NCBI RefSeq assembly: GCF_000008185.1
Contig: NC_002967.9
Coordinates: 2,728,001-2,792,000, forward strand
Direction: 5' to 3'
Length of the DNA stretch: 64,000 nucleotides
Source of the DNA: Treponema denticola ATCC 35405
GTDB lineage: Bacteria > Spirochaetota > Spirochaetia > Treponematales > Treponemataceae
A model generated the notes under the pieces. That model was not told the origin of the DNA. It did not search any database and worked only from the letters and a program-made list of their open reading frames with translations. Positions 46,659 to 55,298 of this stretch are shown one piece after another. The translations under genes and the position numbers were made by a program. Numbering within the stretch: the first letter of the stretch is position 1; each line of letters starts with the position of its first letter.

Positions 46659-48000
46659 ACAAAACTGAAGCTATCTTAAAATAGATAATCAAACTTACGG
46701 TATCTACAATAGTTGTAATCAGGGGGCCGGCCATAATCGCAGGGTCGAGTTTTAATTTTTTTGCCATAATGGGGAGAAGCCCGCCGGTAATCTTTGCTAC
46801 AGTTACGGTTGCAACGAGGGTTGCACCCACAGTAAGGGCTATCATAGGATTTCTCCCCCCAAGGAAGACCGATTTTAAAAAACTGAAAAGGCCTAAGGTA
46901 AAGCCCACCAACACGGCAATGCCCAACTCCTTAAAAAAAACCTTTTTCCAATCCTTTAAGTCGATTTCTCCCGTAGCCAAACCTCGGATAATCAAGGTTG
47001 AAGATTGACTGCCGGAATTACCGCCTGTGTCCATCAACATAGGAATAAAGGCGGTCAAAATAGTCATTGAGGCAACCAAATGGGTGTAGCGTTCGATTAT
47101 AGTTCCGGTAAATGTTTCGGATACCATTAGTAAAAGAAGCCAGCCTATTCGGTGTTTTGCAAGTTTAAAGATTCCCGTTTCAAGGTAGGTTTCTTCGTTA
47201 GGCTGCATAGCGGCCATCCTCTGAAAGTCTTCGGTAGCCTCCTGCTCCATAACATCCATTATGTCGTCGACGGTAATAATACCGATGAGGCGGTTTTCGT
47301 TATCGACAACGGGGAGAGCCAAAAAGCCGTATTTCTTAAAAGTGAAGGCAACCTTTTCCTGATCATCATGGGTGTTTACACATATATACTCTCTATTAAA
47401 AATCTGTTCAATCTTTTTATCCTCATCAGCAAGCACCAATTCTTTAAGAGAAATAAAACCTTCAAGGACTCTATTTTTATCGGTAACATAACACGTGTAA
47501 ATGGTTTCACTTTCCAAACCTATCTTGCGGATATAATCAAGGGCCTGCTTTACGGTCATAGTTTTTTTTAAGTCTACGTACTCGATAGTCATAAGACTTC
47601 CGGCCGAGTCTTTAGGATACTTTAGGAACTGATTGATGAGCATACGCTCTTCACTGCCGGTATTTTTTAGGATTTTTTTAACAACATTTGCAGGCATTTC
47701 TTCAACAATGTCTACCATATCGTCCAAGAAGATTTCGTCCAATATTGAAACCAGCTCCTTATCGGTAGCTGCGGCTATAAAACGGCTTTGCTGTTCCGTG
47801 GGTAAAAGAGTAAAAACTTCGGCCGCCATGCTTTTAGGCAGCATTCGGAACATAAGAATGGCATTTTGTGCGGATTCGGTTTCAAGGAATTCGGCTATAT
47901 CGACTTCGTTTAGCTCGGCCAATGTCCGCTGTACTTCAATATACCGTTTTTCGGATAATAAATATTTTATTTGTTCAAACTTGTTTTCTTTCAATTCCAT
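46642..48000 (-). CDS. mgtE: Magnesium transporter MgtE
   Basis: The 452-residue protein has the full MgtE layout: an N-terminal superhelical Mg2+-sensing domain (residues 1-130; MLPKSMAAEVFTLLP), two CBS domains (about 135-255; YVTDKNRVLEGFISLKEL and PVVDNENRLIGIITVDDI), the plug helix and five membrane helices with the pore segments DTGGNSGSQSSTLIIRGLA and GPLITTIVD. It imports Mg2+ when cytoplasmic Mg2+ is low. CGGAGGG precedes the ATG. Confidence 0.95.
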   Translation of the reverse strand: MELKENKFEQIKYLLSEKRYIEVQRTLAELNEVDIAEFLETESAQNAILMFRMLPKSMAAEVFTLLPTEQQSRFIAAATDKELVSILDEIFLDDMVDIVEEMPANVVKKILKNTGSEERMLINQFLKYPKDSAGSLMTIEYVDLKKTMTVKQALDYIRKIGLESETIYTCYVTDKNRVLEGFISLKELVLADEDKKIEQIFNREYICVNTHDDQEKVAFTFKKYGFLALPVVDNENRLIGIITVDDIMDVMEQEATEDFQRMAAMQPNEETYLETGIFKLAKHRIGWLLLLMVSETFTGTIIERYTHLVASMTILTAFIPMLMDTGGNSGSQSSTLIIRGLATGEIDLKDWKKVFFKELGIAVLVGFTLGLFSFLKSVFLGGRNPMIALTVGATLVATVTVAKITGGLLPIMAKKLKLDPAIMAGPLITTIVDTVSLIIYFKIASVLCAGMF

Positions 48001-48097
48001 ATGATACCCTCCGAACGATATTTTAGGGAGTATATCATATTTTTAGGAAAAAATATAGGGGCGGAAGATGGCCTTAAGTGAAGTTGAATCTACTAAA

Positions 48098-48184
48098 TTT
48101 TACTATTTATTGCAAACAATTTCTATAATAATTATGAAAGGGGAAAAGTTTTTCTCTTTTTAAAAAAATTATGGGAGTTGAAAA
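48098..48184 (+). promoter_or_regulatory. Conserved Rpn upstream region, copy 2
   Basis: It parallels 26002-26086, with TTTACTATTTATT, TATAAT at 48124-48129, GAAAGGGGAAAAG and GGGAG before the ATG. Confidence 0.5.
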
Positions 48185-49075
48185 ATGAAGCAACTATTTA
48201 AAATCACCCTCCGCAATGACTATGCTTTTAAGCGTGTCTTCGGGGTGGAGGAAAACAAGGATGTACTACAGGATTTATTGGAATGTATCTTAGACATTCC
48301 GCCTGAAACAATCGCGGGCTTGGAACTTTTGGATAAGGAGTTTCATAAGGAACTTTTAAGTGAAAAGCTCGGTGTTTTGGACATCAAGTTAAGGCTAAGA
48401 GATGGAACTTTTATAGATATAGAAATTCAAAACAACTGGCATTTTGATTTTCCTGAAAGAACCCTGTATTATTGGTCTAAAATGTACAACGAAAACATAA
48501 AACAAGGTCAAGACTATACAAAACTGCCAAAGTGTATTACAATAAACTTGATAGGAAAAGGCTTTAATAAAAATAAGCGTTTGCACAATAAGTACCTTGT
48601 TCTTGAACAAGACACAAAAGAGCCTTTAGTTTCAAAACTTGAGATTCATATATTGAACCTTGAAAAGGCAAAGCTCTCAAAAGAATGTCAATTTAAAGAT
48701 AATAAAGCTAAACGCTTATTAAACTGGCTGAAATTTATTGAAACTGATAATCCGGAGGTGCGGGAAATGTTAGAACAAGAATCGCCGATGATGAGAAAGG
48801 CAAATACAACGATAGAATTAATGGAAATGAGTCCTAGAGATAAATGGCTTTATGACTCTCGAATGAAATATGAACATGACAGGGCATCATGTATAAGTGA
48901 AGGTTATCGACAGGGCATTGAAGAGGGAATACAACAAGGCCTTGAGCGTGGTATTGATAAAGGGGTTTACCAAAAAGCACTCGAAACGGCAAAAAACCTG
49001 CTTGCAATGAATTTCCCTATAGAAAATATCGCAAAAGTCACAGGTTTAAGCATTAAAGAAGTAGAAGCTCTATAA
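48185..49075 (+). CDS. Rpn-family PD-(D/E)XK nuclease / putative transposase
   Basis: The 296-residue protein is a close paralogue of the one at 26087: the same N-terminus LFKITLRNDYAFKRVFG, core GVLDIKLRLRDGTFIDIEIQ and tail ETAKNLLAMNFPIENIAKVTGLSIKEVEAL. The DNA at 48465-48588 is identical to 26367-26490 over 124 bp while flanking parts differ, which suggests gene conversion. The C-terminal Gly/Glu region (EGYRQGIEEGIQQGLERG in type) diverges. It is likely a functional frame; role unknown. Confidence 0.88.
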   Translation: MKQLFKITLRNDYAFKRVFGVEENKDVLQDLLECILDIPPETIAGLELLDKEFHKELLSEKLGVLDIKLRLRDGTFIDIEIQNNWHFDFPERTLYYWSKMYNENIKQGQDYTKLPKCITINLIGKGFNKNKRLHNKYLVLEQDTKEPLVSKLEIHILNLEKAKLSKECQFKDNKAKRLLNWLKFIETDNPEVREMLEQESPMMRKANTTIELMEMSPRDKWLYDSRMKYEHDRASCISEGYRQGIEEGIQQGLERGIDKGVYQKALETAKNLLAMNFPIENIAKVTGLSIKEVEAL

Positions 49076-49085
49076 AGATTACCAT

Positions 49086-49922
49086 CTATTCCCAAAAACC
49101 GTTGTTTGCAAGGAGAACGGACAGGGCAGAAGTAAGGGCGGTTTCGGTTCGTAAAATGCGTTTTCCCATAGAATAAGGAATAAAGCCTTCGGAAAAAAAG
49201 ACATCCCTTTCATTTTGAGTCCAACCTCTTTCGCTTCCAATTGTGATAAGAACACTTTCACCCTTTGTCATTCTAAATGTTGAAAGAGAAGGAAAATCTC
49301 CTATGTCGAGGAGCACCTTACTGCCTTTGAACGAGGCGGCCTTTAAATCTTTTAAGGCTTCTTTTACCGAATTGCAAAAAGAAAAGGCCGGTAGCATGGT
49401 CTGGCCGGCTTGCGAGATACCGTCTAAAAGATATTTTTTTATTTCTTCGGGGCTTGAAAGGTTCGATTTTAAATAGGAACGCTCTCCCAAGTCGGTACCG
49501 CATAGTACGATTTCGGCAAAGCCCAAACTTGCCGCATCCCGAAGGATACGCCTCAACTGAATGGGGCGGGGAAAGCCCAGAATTATTTTTATGGGCGGAA
49601 GGGGCAGAGGTCTCGTCTCAACTTTATCTGCACCATTATCAGCAATGCCTTTATCGGGCGGATTCGGGCAAAAAGAAAAAACGATTTTTTCTTCTGAAAG
49701 GTGAGAGATCTGAGCTTCGCCTATTTTTCCGTTTATGATTCCGGCCTTAAAAACATCGCCTTCTTTTAAGTTCAGAATCTTTTTTATGTGAAGATAGCGT
49801 TCATCATTTTTGTAAAAGACAAAGCAGTTGTTTATGCTTTTATCGTGTTTATAAAAAACACAGCCATCGTTTATACAATCGGGAGCTGCACAATCATCAT
49901 CTGAAAACAAAACAATATTCAT
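49086..49922 (-). CDS. rsmE: 16S rRNA (uracil-N3)-methyltransferase RsmE
   Basis: The enzyme methylates N3 of a uracil in the decoding region of 16S rRNA (U1498 in E. coli). The 278-residue protein has the PUA-like N-terminal domain (HIKKILNLKEGDVFKAGII) and the SPOUT fold with LILGFPRPIQLRRILRDAASLG, the SAM-knot VLITIGSERGWTQNERD and the end GKRILRTETALTSALSVL. It starts immediately after the helicase stop. Length is slightly above the usual 245. Confidence 0.93.
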   Translation of the reverse strand: MNIVLFSDDDCAAPDCINDGCVFYKHDKSINNCFVFYKNDERYLHIKKILNLKEGDVFKAGIINGKIGEAQISHLSEEKIVFSFCPNPPDKGIADNGADKVETRPLPLPPIKIILGFPRPIQLRRILRDAASLGFAEIVLCGTDLGERSYLKSNLSSPEEIKKYLLDGISQAGQTMLPAFSFCNSVKEALKDLKAASFKGSKVLLDIGDFPSLSTFRMTKGESVLITIGSERGWTQNERDVFFSEGFIPYSMGKRILRTETALTSALSVLLANNGFWE

Positions 49923-51695
49923 TTATTTATCCAATTCGGCTTCGGTAAGAATCGAGTAGTCATAACCCTGCTCTGCTAAAAATTTTTGACGCTTTTCGGC
50001 GAAGCCCTCTTCTATAGTTTGGCGGGTTACAATGCTGTAAAAATGGGAATCACATTCTTTAGGCCTCAAGATTCGGCCCAAACGCTGAGCCTCTTCTTGC
50101 CGGCTGCCGAAAACGCCCGAAACCTGAATAGCTACCGAAGCATCAGGCAGATCAATCGCAAAGTTTGCAACCTTAGAAACCACCAAAACGTTTATCTCTC
50201 CCTTTCTAAATGAATCATACAAAAGCTCCCGCTCGGCATTTGTATTTTTCCCCGTGATCAGAGGAGCATTTATTTCTTTTGCAATCGCTTCTAGCTGGGA
50301 CAAGTATTGCCCGATTATAAGAATTTGATTTTCCTTGTGCTTGGTCAAAAGTTTTTTTACTATTTCGAGCTTTGCAGGGTTCTCGCTTGCAATGCGGTGC
50401 TTTTCGCGAGTGGTACCCACTGCGTATTCTATCTCTTTTGAAGGAGCAATGTTTACCCTGATTTCGGTACAATAAGCTTTTGCTATCCAGCCCTTTTGTT
50501 CAAGGTCCTTCCAGGGCACATCGAACCGCTTAGGGCCGACAAGGCTGAAAACATCGCCCTCACAGCCGTCCTCTCTCACAAGGGTCGCAGTAAGCCCGAG
50601 TCTTCTTATAACTTGAAGCTCTGCCGTAATTCTAAAAACCGGAGCCGGTAATAGGTGAACCTCATCGTAGATGATAAGCCCCCAAGCCCTCTCTCTAAAA
50701 ATCTTAAAATGAGGGAAGGCCGCATCGGTGTTGGGCCTCCAAGTAAGCACCTGATAAGTCGCTATCGTAACAGGCCTTATTTCCTTTACCTCGCCCGTAT
50801 ATAAGCCTATATCCTCATCTTTTATGTTTGTCTTATCCAAAAGTTCCCGTCTCCACTGATAAACGGCAGCAACATTGGGAGTTAGAATAAGGGTGCTTGT
50901 TTTAAGAAGGCTCATCGTAAGCATTCCGACTATGGTTTTTCCCGAGCCGCAGGGAAGAACAATTGTGCCGAAGCCGGTTCCTGCCGACTTATCACCGACA
51001 AAGGAAGAGGCCGCATCCCGCTGATAATCTCTTATTTCAAATTCGGCACCGCTTGAAGTCTTTTCTTTTAGGGAAATATCCAAGGGCTCTCCGTCACGGA
51101 GGGGAACCTCATCCTGCACGGGCCAGCCCTGTTTTAAAAGAGCCTGCTTTACAGTTCCCCTGTTTAAAAGGGAAATCAAAAAAGAATTTTCCTCATCGGG
51201 ATCTTCTATTAAATATTTTAAAAGAATCTTGCTGCTTTTTAATTCCTTAAAGATAAGAGCATTTTCAGGTTTAAGGCGCAAAAATTCCGCATCGGGAGTT
51301 TCGTGCCTTATTCCATCAGCTTGATTTTCGCCGCTTTCTTCAACATCGGTCTTCTCCTCAGCTCCATTTTTTTCTTCTTGAGGCTTTTCAAGGGGGAGGA
51401 GCTTTATTTTACCGTAGCGGCCCATCGTCTCTTTCATCCAAACCAAGATAGAATCGGGAACCTTAAAGCGGGAAAAGCCTGTGAGGGTTTTCATAATAGA
51501 ATCGGCTGAAAGCCCGACACCTGCCGCATTCCAGAGCGAGAGGGGGGTCAGCCTGTAAGTATGGAGATGTTCAGGCGACTTTTCAAGCTCCGCAAAAGGA
51601 ATAAGGGCAAAACGAGCCTCATTGGCTTCCGGGTCGTGAATATCCAAAAGAATGGAGCGGTCTCCTTGAATTATAAGCGGTTTAGATTCTTGCAT
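49923..51695 (-). CDS. XPB/Rad25-type DNA helicase
   Basis: The 590-residue SF2 helicase has an N-terminal DNA-damage-recognition-like region, then motif I CGSGKT, DEVH (motif II), GLTATLVREDG (motif III) and QRLGRILRP (motif VI). XPB unwinds DNA in nucleotide-excision repair and transcription in eukaryotes; bacterial homologues occur in treponemes and mycobacteria. A near-consensus promoter lies 8 nt before the ATG. It is followed directly by rsmE with no gap. Confidence 0.93.
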   Translation of the reverse strand: MQESKPLIIQGDRSILLDIHDPEANEARFALIPFAELEKSPEHLHTYRLTPLSLWNAAGVGLSADSIMKTLTGFSRFKVPDSILVWMKETMGRYGKIKLLPLEKPQEEKNGAEEKTDVEESGENQADGIRHETPDAEFLRLKPENALIFKELKSSKILLKYLIEDPDEENSFLISLLNRGTVKQALLKQGWPVQDEVPLRDGEPLDISLKEKTSSGAEFEIRDYQRDAASSFVGDKSAGTGFGTIVLPCGSGKTIVGMLTMSLLKTSTLILTPNVAAVYQWRRELLDKTNIKDEDIGLYTGEVKEIRPVTIATYQVLTWRPNTDAAFPHFKIFRERAWGLIIYDEVHLLPAPVFRITAELQVIRRLGLTATLVREDGCEGDVFSLVGPKRFDVPWKDLEQKGWIAKAYCTEIRVNIAPSKEIEYAVGTTREKHRIASENPAKLEIVKKLLTKHKENQILIIGQYLSQLEAIAKEINAPLITGKNTNAERELLYDSFRKGEINVLVVSKVANFAIDLPDASVAIQVSGVFGSRQEEAQRLGRILRPKECDSHFYSIVTRQTIEEGFAEKRQKFLAEQGYDYSILTEAELDK

Positions 51696-51703
51696 AGCCT
51701 GCC

Positions 51704-51732
51704 ATTATACACTTTTAGAGGGGACAGTTCAA
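51704..51732 (-). promoter_or_regulatory. Near-consensus promoter of the helicase gene, leaderless layout
   Basis: TTGAAC and TATAAT on the complement strand are spaced by 17 bp. Only 8 nt separate the -10 from the ATG. Confidence 0.7.
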
Positions 51733-51755
51733 GTTAGGGGAAAGCGAAGTTCAAA

Positions 51756-52964
51756 TTACCAAACAATTACAGAGGCCGCCTCACTTATCAAGCTATAGGT
51801 TTTAAGAGAAGTAAAAGTTATCGCGGCATTGCCCAAAAGCTCGGCATCGGCTATTTGCAACACCTTGAATTCTCTGCCGGTGATTTCGGCCTTTAAGTCC
51901 CGCCAAAGTTTATTATTGGCCTGCCCTCCTGAGATTGTATATATGGGACGGAAGCCTGCGGCCTTTTCAAGTAAATCCATACCCGCTTTTACCTTAAAAG
52001 CAAGGGCTTCCATTATAGATCTTCCTTCCGCTTCATTTTGTTTATGTGCGGTTTTAGTATTTATATTATGCACAAAAGCGTCAAAGTCCATAAAATTGCC
52101 TCCGTGCTTTTTTATATACTCATAAAAAACATTCCCCGAATTTTCTATTAGGTAGGATATGTTCCAAAGGTTCGGAATCGGAGACGGAAGAAGGCGTAAG
52201 CCCTTCAACTTGGAGCTTTCCGGAGGAGCTTCAAGACAGATATTTATTCCCTCGCTTGAGCCGGCCCTATCGCAGGCAGTTCCCGGCTTCAATGTGTTTG
52301 TTCCAATGAGGGCAGCTATAAAATCGGGAGGGCCTGCAAAAACGGGAATGTTTCGGTAAAGACCGCAATCTTCTCCCAGCGGAACAAATGGGGCAAGTTT
52401 ATTTTTCGGTATGGATAAGGCTTTTAATTCTTCATCAGTCCAATAAGCGGGCACATAGCGTTCTTCGGGCAAAACCGTTACCTTCGTTTTTGTAAGTTTA
52501 TAAATTAAATACTCTGGGCCCGATAAAATATATTTTGCAGATTGAAATATTTTGGGATAAGAATTTCGGAAAAAATCCAAACGAGGTAAAAAGATGGATT
52601 TACCGTAAAGAGGACTTTTTTTCATGGAATTTTCATTCGAATTTTTGTTAGAGTTCTCATTCGAAGCTTTGGAAGAGGCCTTGTTCCACAAAAGTAAAAA
52701 ATCTCTTTCTGCAGAATCTTCGGATACGGCAACCAAGCTGGGGCCGTTTCCCGAAATACAGATACCGCAAATCTTAATGCTTTTTTGTTCTGCAAAGTCG
52801 GAAAACTGTTTAAAAAGGTTTTCAAAAGAAATAAGCCATGTTTCGGCTTCAAGGTTTTGAGGAAAAAATAAACGGCCTTGCGTATAAACCTTTCCGTCTT
52901 CGGCTATAAGAGCGCCCTTCAGGGAAGACGTACCTATGTCAAAGACGGCTGCACAAAAAATCAT
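51756..52964 (-). CDS. FGGY-family carbohydrate kinase
   Basis: The 402-residue protein has the N-terminal ATP-binding motif VFDIGTSSLKGALIAEDG and the later AFKVKAGMDLLEKA and ISGGQANNKLWRDLKAEI of FGGY sugar kinases such as xylulose kinase. It is about 80-100 residues shorter than typical members and has an Asn/Lys/Ser repeat insertion near residue 100 (SNENSNKNSNENS). It overlaps the prs gene by 4 bp, so sugar phosphorylation and PRPP synthesis may be coupled. The sugar is unknown. Confidence 0.85.
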   Translation of the reverse strand: MIFCAAVFDIGTSSLKGALIAEDGKVYTQGRLFFPQNLEAETWLISFENLFKQFSDFAEQKSIKICGICISGNGPSLVAVSEDSAERDFLLLWNKASSKASNENSNKNSNENSMKKSPLYGKSIFLPRLDFFRNSYPKIFQSAKYILSGPEYLIYKLTKTKVTVLPEERYVPAYWTDEELKALSIPKNKLAPFVPLGEDCGLYRNIPVFAGPPDFIAALIGTNTLKPGTACDRAGSSEGINICLEAPPESSKLKGLRLLPSPIPNLWNISYLIENSGNVFYEYIKKHGGNFMDFDAFVHNINTKTAHKQNEAEGRSIMEALAFKVKAGMDLLEKAAGFRPIYTISGGQANNKLWRDLKAEITGREFKVLQIADAELLGNAAITFTSLKTYSLISEAASVIVW

Positions 52965-54217
52965 TTTTTAGGTATTGCAGCGTTTTTTAGCAATTTTTCG
53001 ATTATATCCCTGTTGTCGAGAAGGCTCGAAAGGGAGAGGTTTTCGTGAAGGCGCGTGATAACTTGGGCAAAAAGACCCGATACATCGGTTTCAATATACC
53101 ACTCTTTTTGTTTTAGCTCGGTATGATAAACGGCATTCGTACCTATAACCCTATAAAAAAGCCCCTTGGAATAAGCCTCATCAAATTGCTGAATGGCGTC
53201 GCCTGTAAAGAAAGGAAGACTTACGGCGGCTATAACCTTTTTTGCTCCCTTGCTCTTCAAGAATTCCATAGCCTTTAAAAGAGTTCCGCCCGTTCCCAAC
53301 ATATCGTCTGCAATAAAGGCATTTTTTCCTTCTACATCGCCCAAAAGCTTAATGCTTATGATATTCGACTGCTTTGCATTTTGAGTAACAACGGAATAAT
53401 CTCTTTCTTTATAAATCATGGCGAGGGGTTTTTGTAAGCCCGACGAATAGAACTTATTTCGGTCTACAGCTCCGGAGTCCGGAGAAACAACTACAAATTG
53501 TTCTTCCGAATCGGCACTTAAATCGAGTATTCTTGTAAGCTCACGTATAATCTGATAACTTGCATGAAGGTTTTGTAAGCGTGCAGAATGGAAGGAATTT
53601 TCAATTTCGCGGGAGTGAATATCGAGGGTTATAATTTGCTCCACATCAAGGTCTTCGTAAATATGCCCAAGCAAGCTGGCAGTCAAGCCTTCTCTTCCCT
53701 TTTTTTTGTGCTGGCGGCTGTAAGGATAAACCGGAAGAACTAAGGATATTCTCCCTGCTCCTGCATGACGGACAGCATCTATGGTTACGATGAGGGACAT
53801 AAGATGATCGTTTACGGAAAAGACCTCCTTGTTTTTTCCCTCATTGATGGTAATTTCCTGCTTGTTTTCAACATCCTGAAAAATATAGACATCTTTTCCG
53901 CGGACTGTTTCGAGGAGCTCGGTTTTAAACTCCCCATTCATAAAATATGTAAAACGGGCATCTACCTTGAATTTGGGTACGTGGATTTTATTTGTATCTT
54001 TGTTTACCGACATTCTGCCGGCAAATAAATCGCTATAAAAGTTAAACTTTTGAATCATATCCTCAGAGGAGGTGTTGTACCTCTTTGCTAACTTTTCGCT
54101 TTGCTGGTACAGCTTACGGGCATAGATATGCTTCAGATTCTTAATCGTTAAATTTGCAAACTCTTCGCCACCTGGACAAGCAATGATTGCGAGGTTATTC
54201 GATTCAAGATAATTCAT
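52961..54217 (-). CDS. prs: Ribose-phosphate pyrophosphokinase
   Basis: The enzyme makes PRPP from ribose-5-phosphate and ATP for purine, pyrimidine and NAD synthesis. The 418-residue protein shows LVLPVYPYSRQHKK, LDIHSREIENSF and the PRPP-binding loop FIADDMLGTGGTLLKAMEFL. It is about 100 residues longer than standard class I enzymes because of an N-terminal insertion (residues 30-130) and a C-terminal tail. TTGGAGG precedes the ATG. Confidence 0.93.
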   Translation of the reverse strand: MNYLESNNLAIIACPGGEEFANLTIKNLKHIYARKLYQQSEKLAKRYNTSSEDMIQKFNFYSDLFAGRMSVNKDTNKIHVPKFKVDARFTYFMNGEFKTELLETVRGKDVYIFQDVENKQEITINEGKNKEVFSVNDHLMSLIVTIDAVRHAGAGRISLVLPVYPYSRQHKKKGREGLTASLLGHIYEDLDVEQIITLDIHSREIENSFHSARLQNLHASYQIIRELTRILDLSADSEEQFVVVSPDSGAVDRNKFYSSGLQKPLAMIYKERDYSVVTQNAKQSNIISIKLLGDVEGKNAFIADDMLGTGGTLLKAMEFLKSKGAKKVIAAVSLPFFTGDAIQQFDEAYSKGLFYRVIGTNAVYHTELKQKEWYIETDVSGLFAQVITRLHENLSLSSLLDNRDIIEKLLKNAAIPKK

Positions 54218-54329
54218 TTTGCCTCCAAAAAGAATATAAAAAAATGTTACTTGGCTTACTTTATCACTTGTTGAGGAAAATTACAATAGGGGAAGATTCG
54301 GCTATTTTAACAATAATCTTAAACCGTGC

Positions 54330-55298
54330 CTATTTTTTATAAACAAAGACCCTGTTTCTGCCGCCCTCTTTAGCGGAATAAAGGGCTGTATCGGAAAATT
54401 TTAAGAGTTCTGGTGTAGTCATCTTTTCGTCATATACGGCAAGGCCGATTGAGCATGATACTCGTAACTCGGGATGCTCTTGAAAGGTTAAAGCATTAAC
54501 TTCGGTACATACTCTTTTGCACTGATATTCGGCTCTTTCCAACATTCCTCTGATAATAAAGGAAAACTCATCCCCTCCGTACCGGATTAAAATATCGTCG
54601 GTATCAAAATTACGTTTAAAAACTTCGACAATGGCCAGCAGGACCTTGTCGCAAAAGACGGCTCCATAATCTCTGTTAAGCTGGCCAAAGTGATCGATAT
54701 CCACCATAGCAAAACTTACACCGATGTGCTGACGGACACAGCGTTTAAGAAGGCTTTCAAAGGACTCATCTAAATATCTTCTATTATAAAGTCCTGTAAA
54801 CTCGTCGGTAATGGCTCTTCTTTTTGCATCATCACCCCATCGGATTATCTGCGATAAGAGGCCGTCCGTCTTACTTAAACGTCCGCCGGTGATTTTAAGC
54901 ATATTGTACAAAACCGTTGAAGCGATTTTCGGTTGGTCTATAATAAGGGAAGAAAAATCTTGAGATTTTAAAACAAGGCAGGAGGTGGATTCTACAGCCT
55001 TGCAGGTTGCCGAACGGTGCTCTTGTTCGAGCATAGCCATTTCACCGAAAAAATCTCCCGCTCCAAGACGGACAAGTTCAATTTCTTTCCCTTCGGATTT
55101 TACCGAAACGGAAATAGTACCTTTTACAATGATAAAAAGCTCATTGCCCGATTCACCTTCATAAACCAAGGCTTGGCCCGCTTCAAATTCGGAATAAAAC
55201 ATAGCTTCAGCCAAGACTTCTATTTCTTTTATCGAAAGATGAGCAAAAAGCCGTGCTTTTTGTAAAATTTCAAGCCATCTTTGTTTTGAGCTATTCAT
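54330..55298 (-). CDS. Cyclic-nucleotide-binding-domain diguanylate cyclase
   Basis: The 322-residue protein has an N-terminal CRP-type domain (residues 10-125; GESGNELFIIVKGTISV, GAGDFFGEMAMLEQEHRSATCKA) and a C-terminal GGDEF domain with an intact LIRYGGDEFSFII. It probably makes c-di-GMP under control of a bound ligand. It overlaps the upstream related gene by 8 bp, so the two are probably made together. Confidence 0.9.
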   Translation of the reverse strand: MNSSKQRWLEILQKARLFAHLSIKEIEVLAEAMFYSEFEAGQALVYEGESGNELFIIVKGTISVSVKSEGKEIELVRLGAGDFFGEMAMLEQEHRSATCKAVESTSCLVLKSQDFSSLIIDQPKIASTVLYNMLKITGGRLSKTDGLLSQIIRWGDDAKRRAITDEFTGLYNRRYLDESFESLLKRCVRQHIGVSFAMVDIDHFGQLNRDYGAVFCDKVLLAIVEVFKRNFDTDDILIRYGGDEFSFIIRGMLERAEYQCKRVCTEVNALTFQEHPELRVSCSIGLAVYDEKMTTPELLKFSDTALYSAKEGGRNRVFVYKK

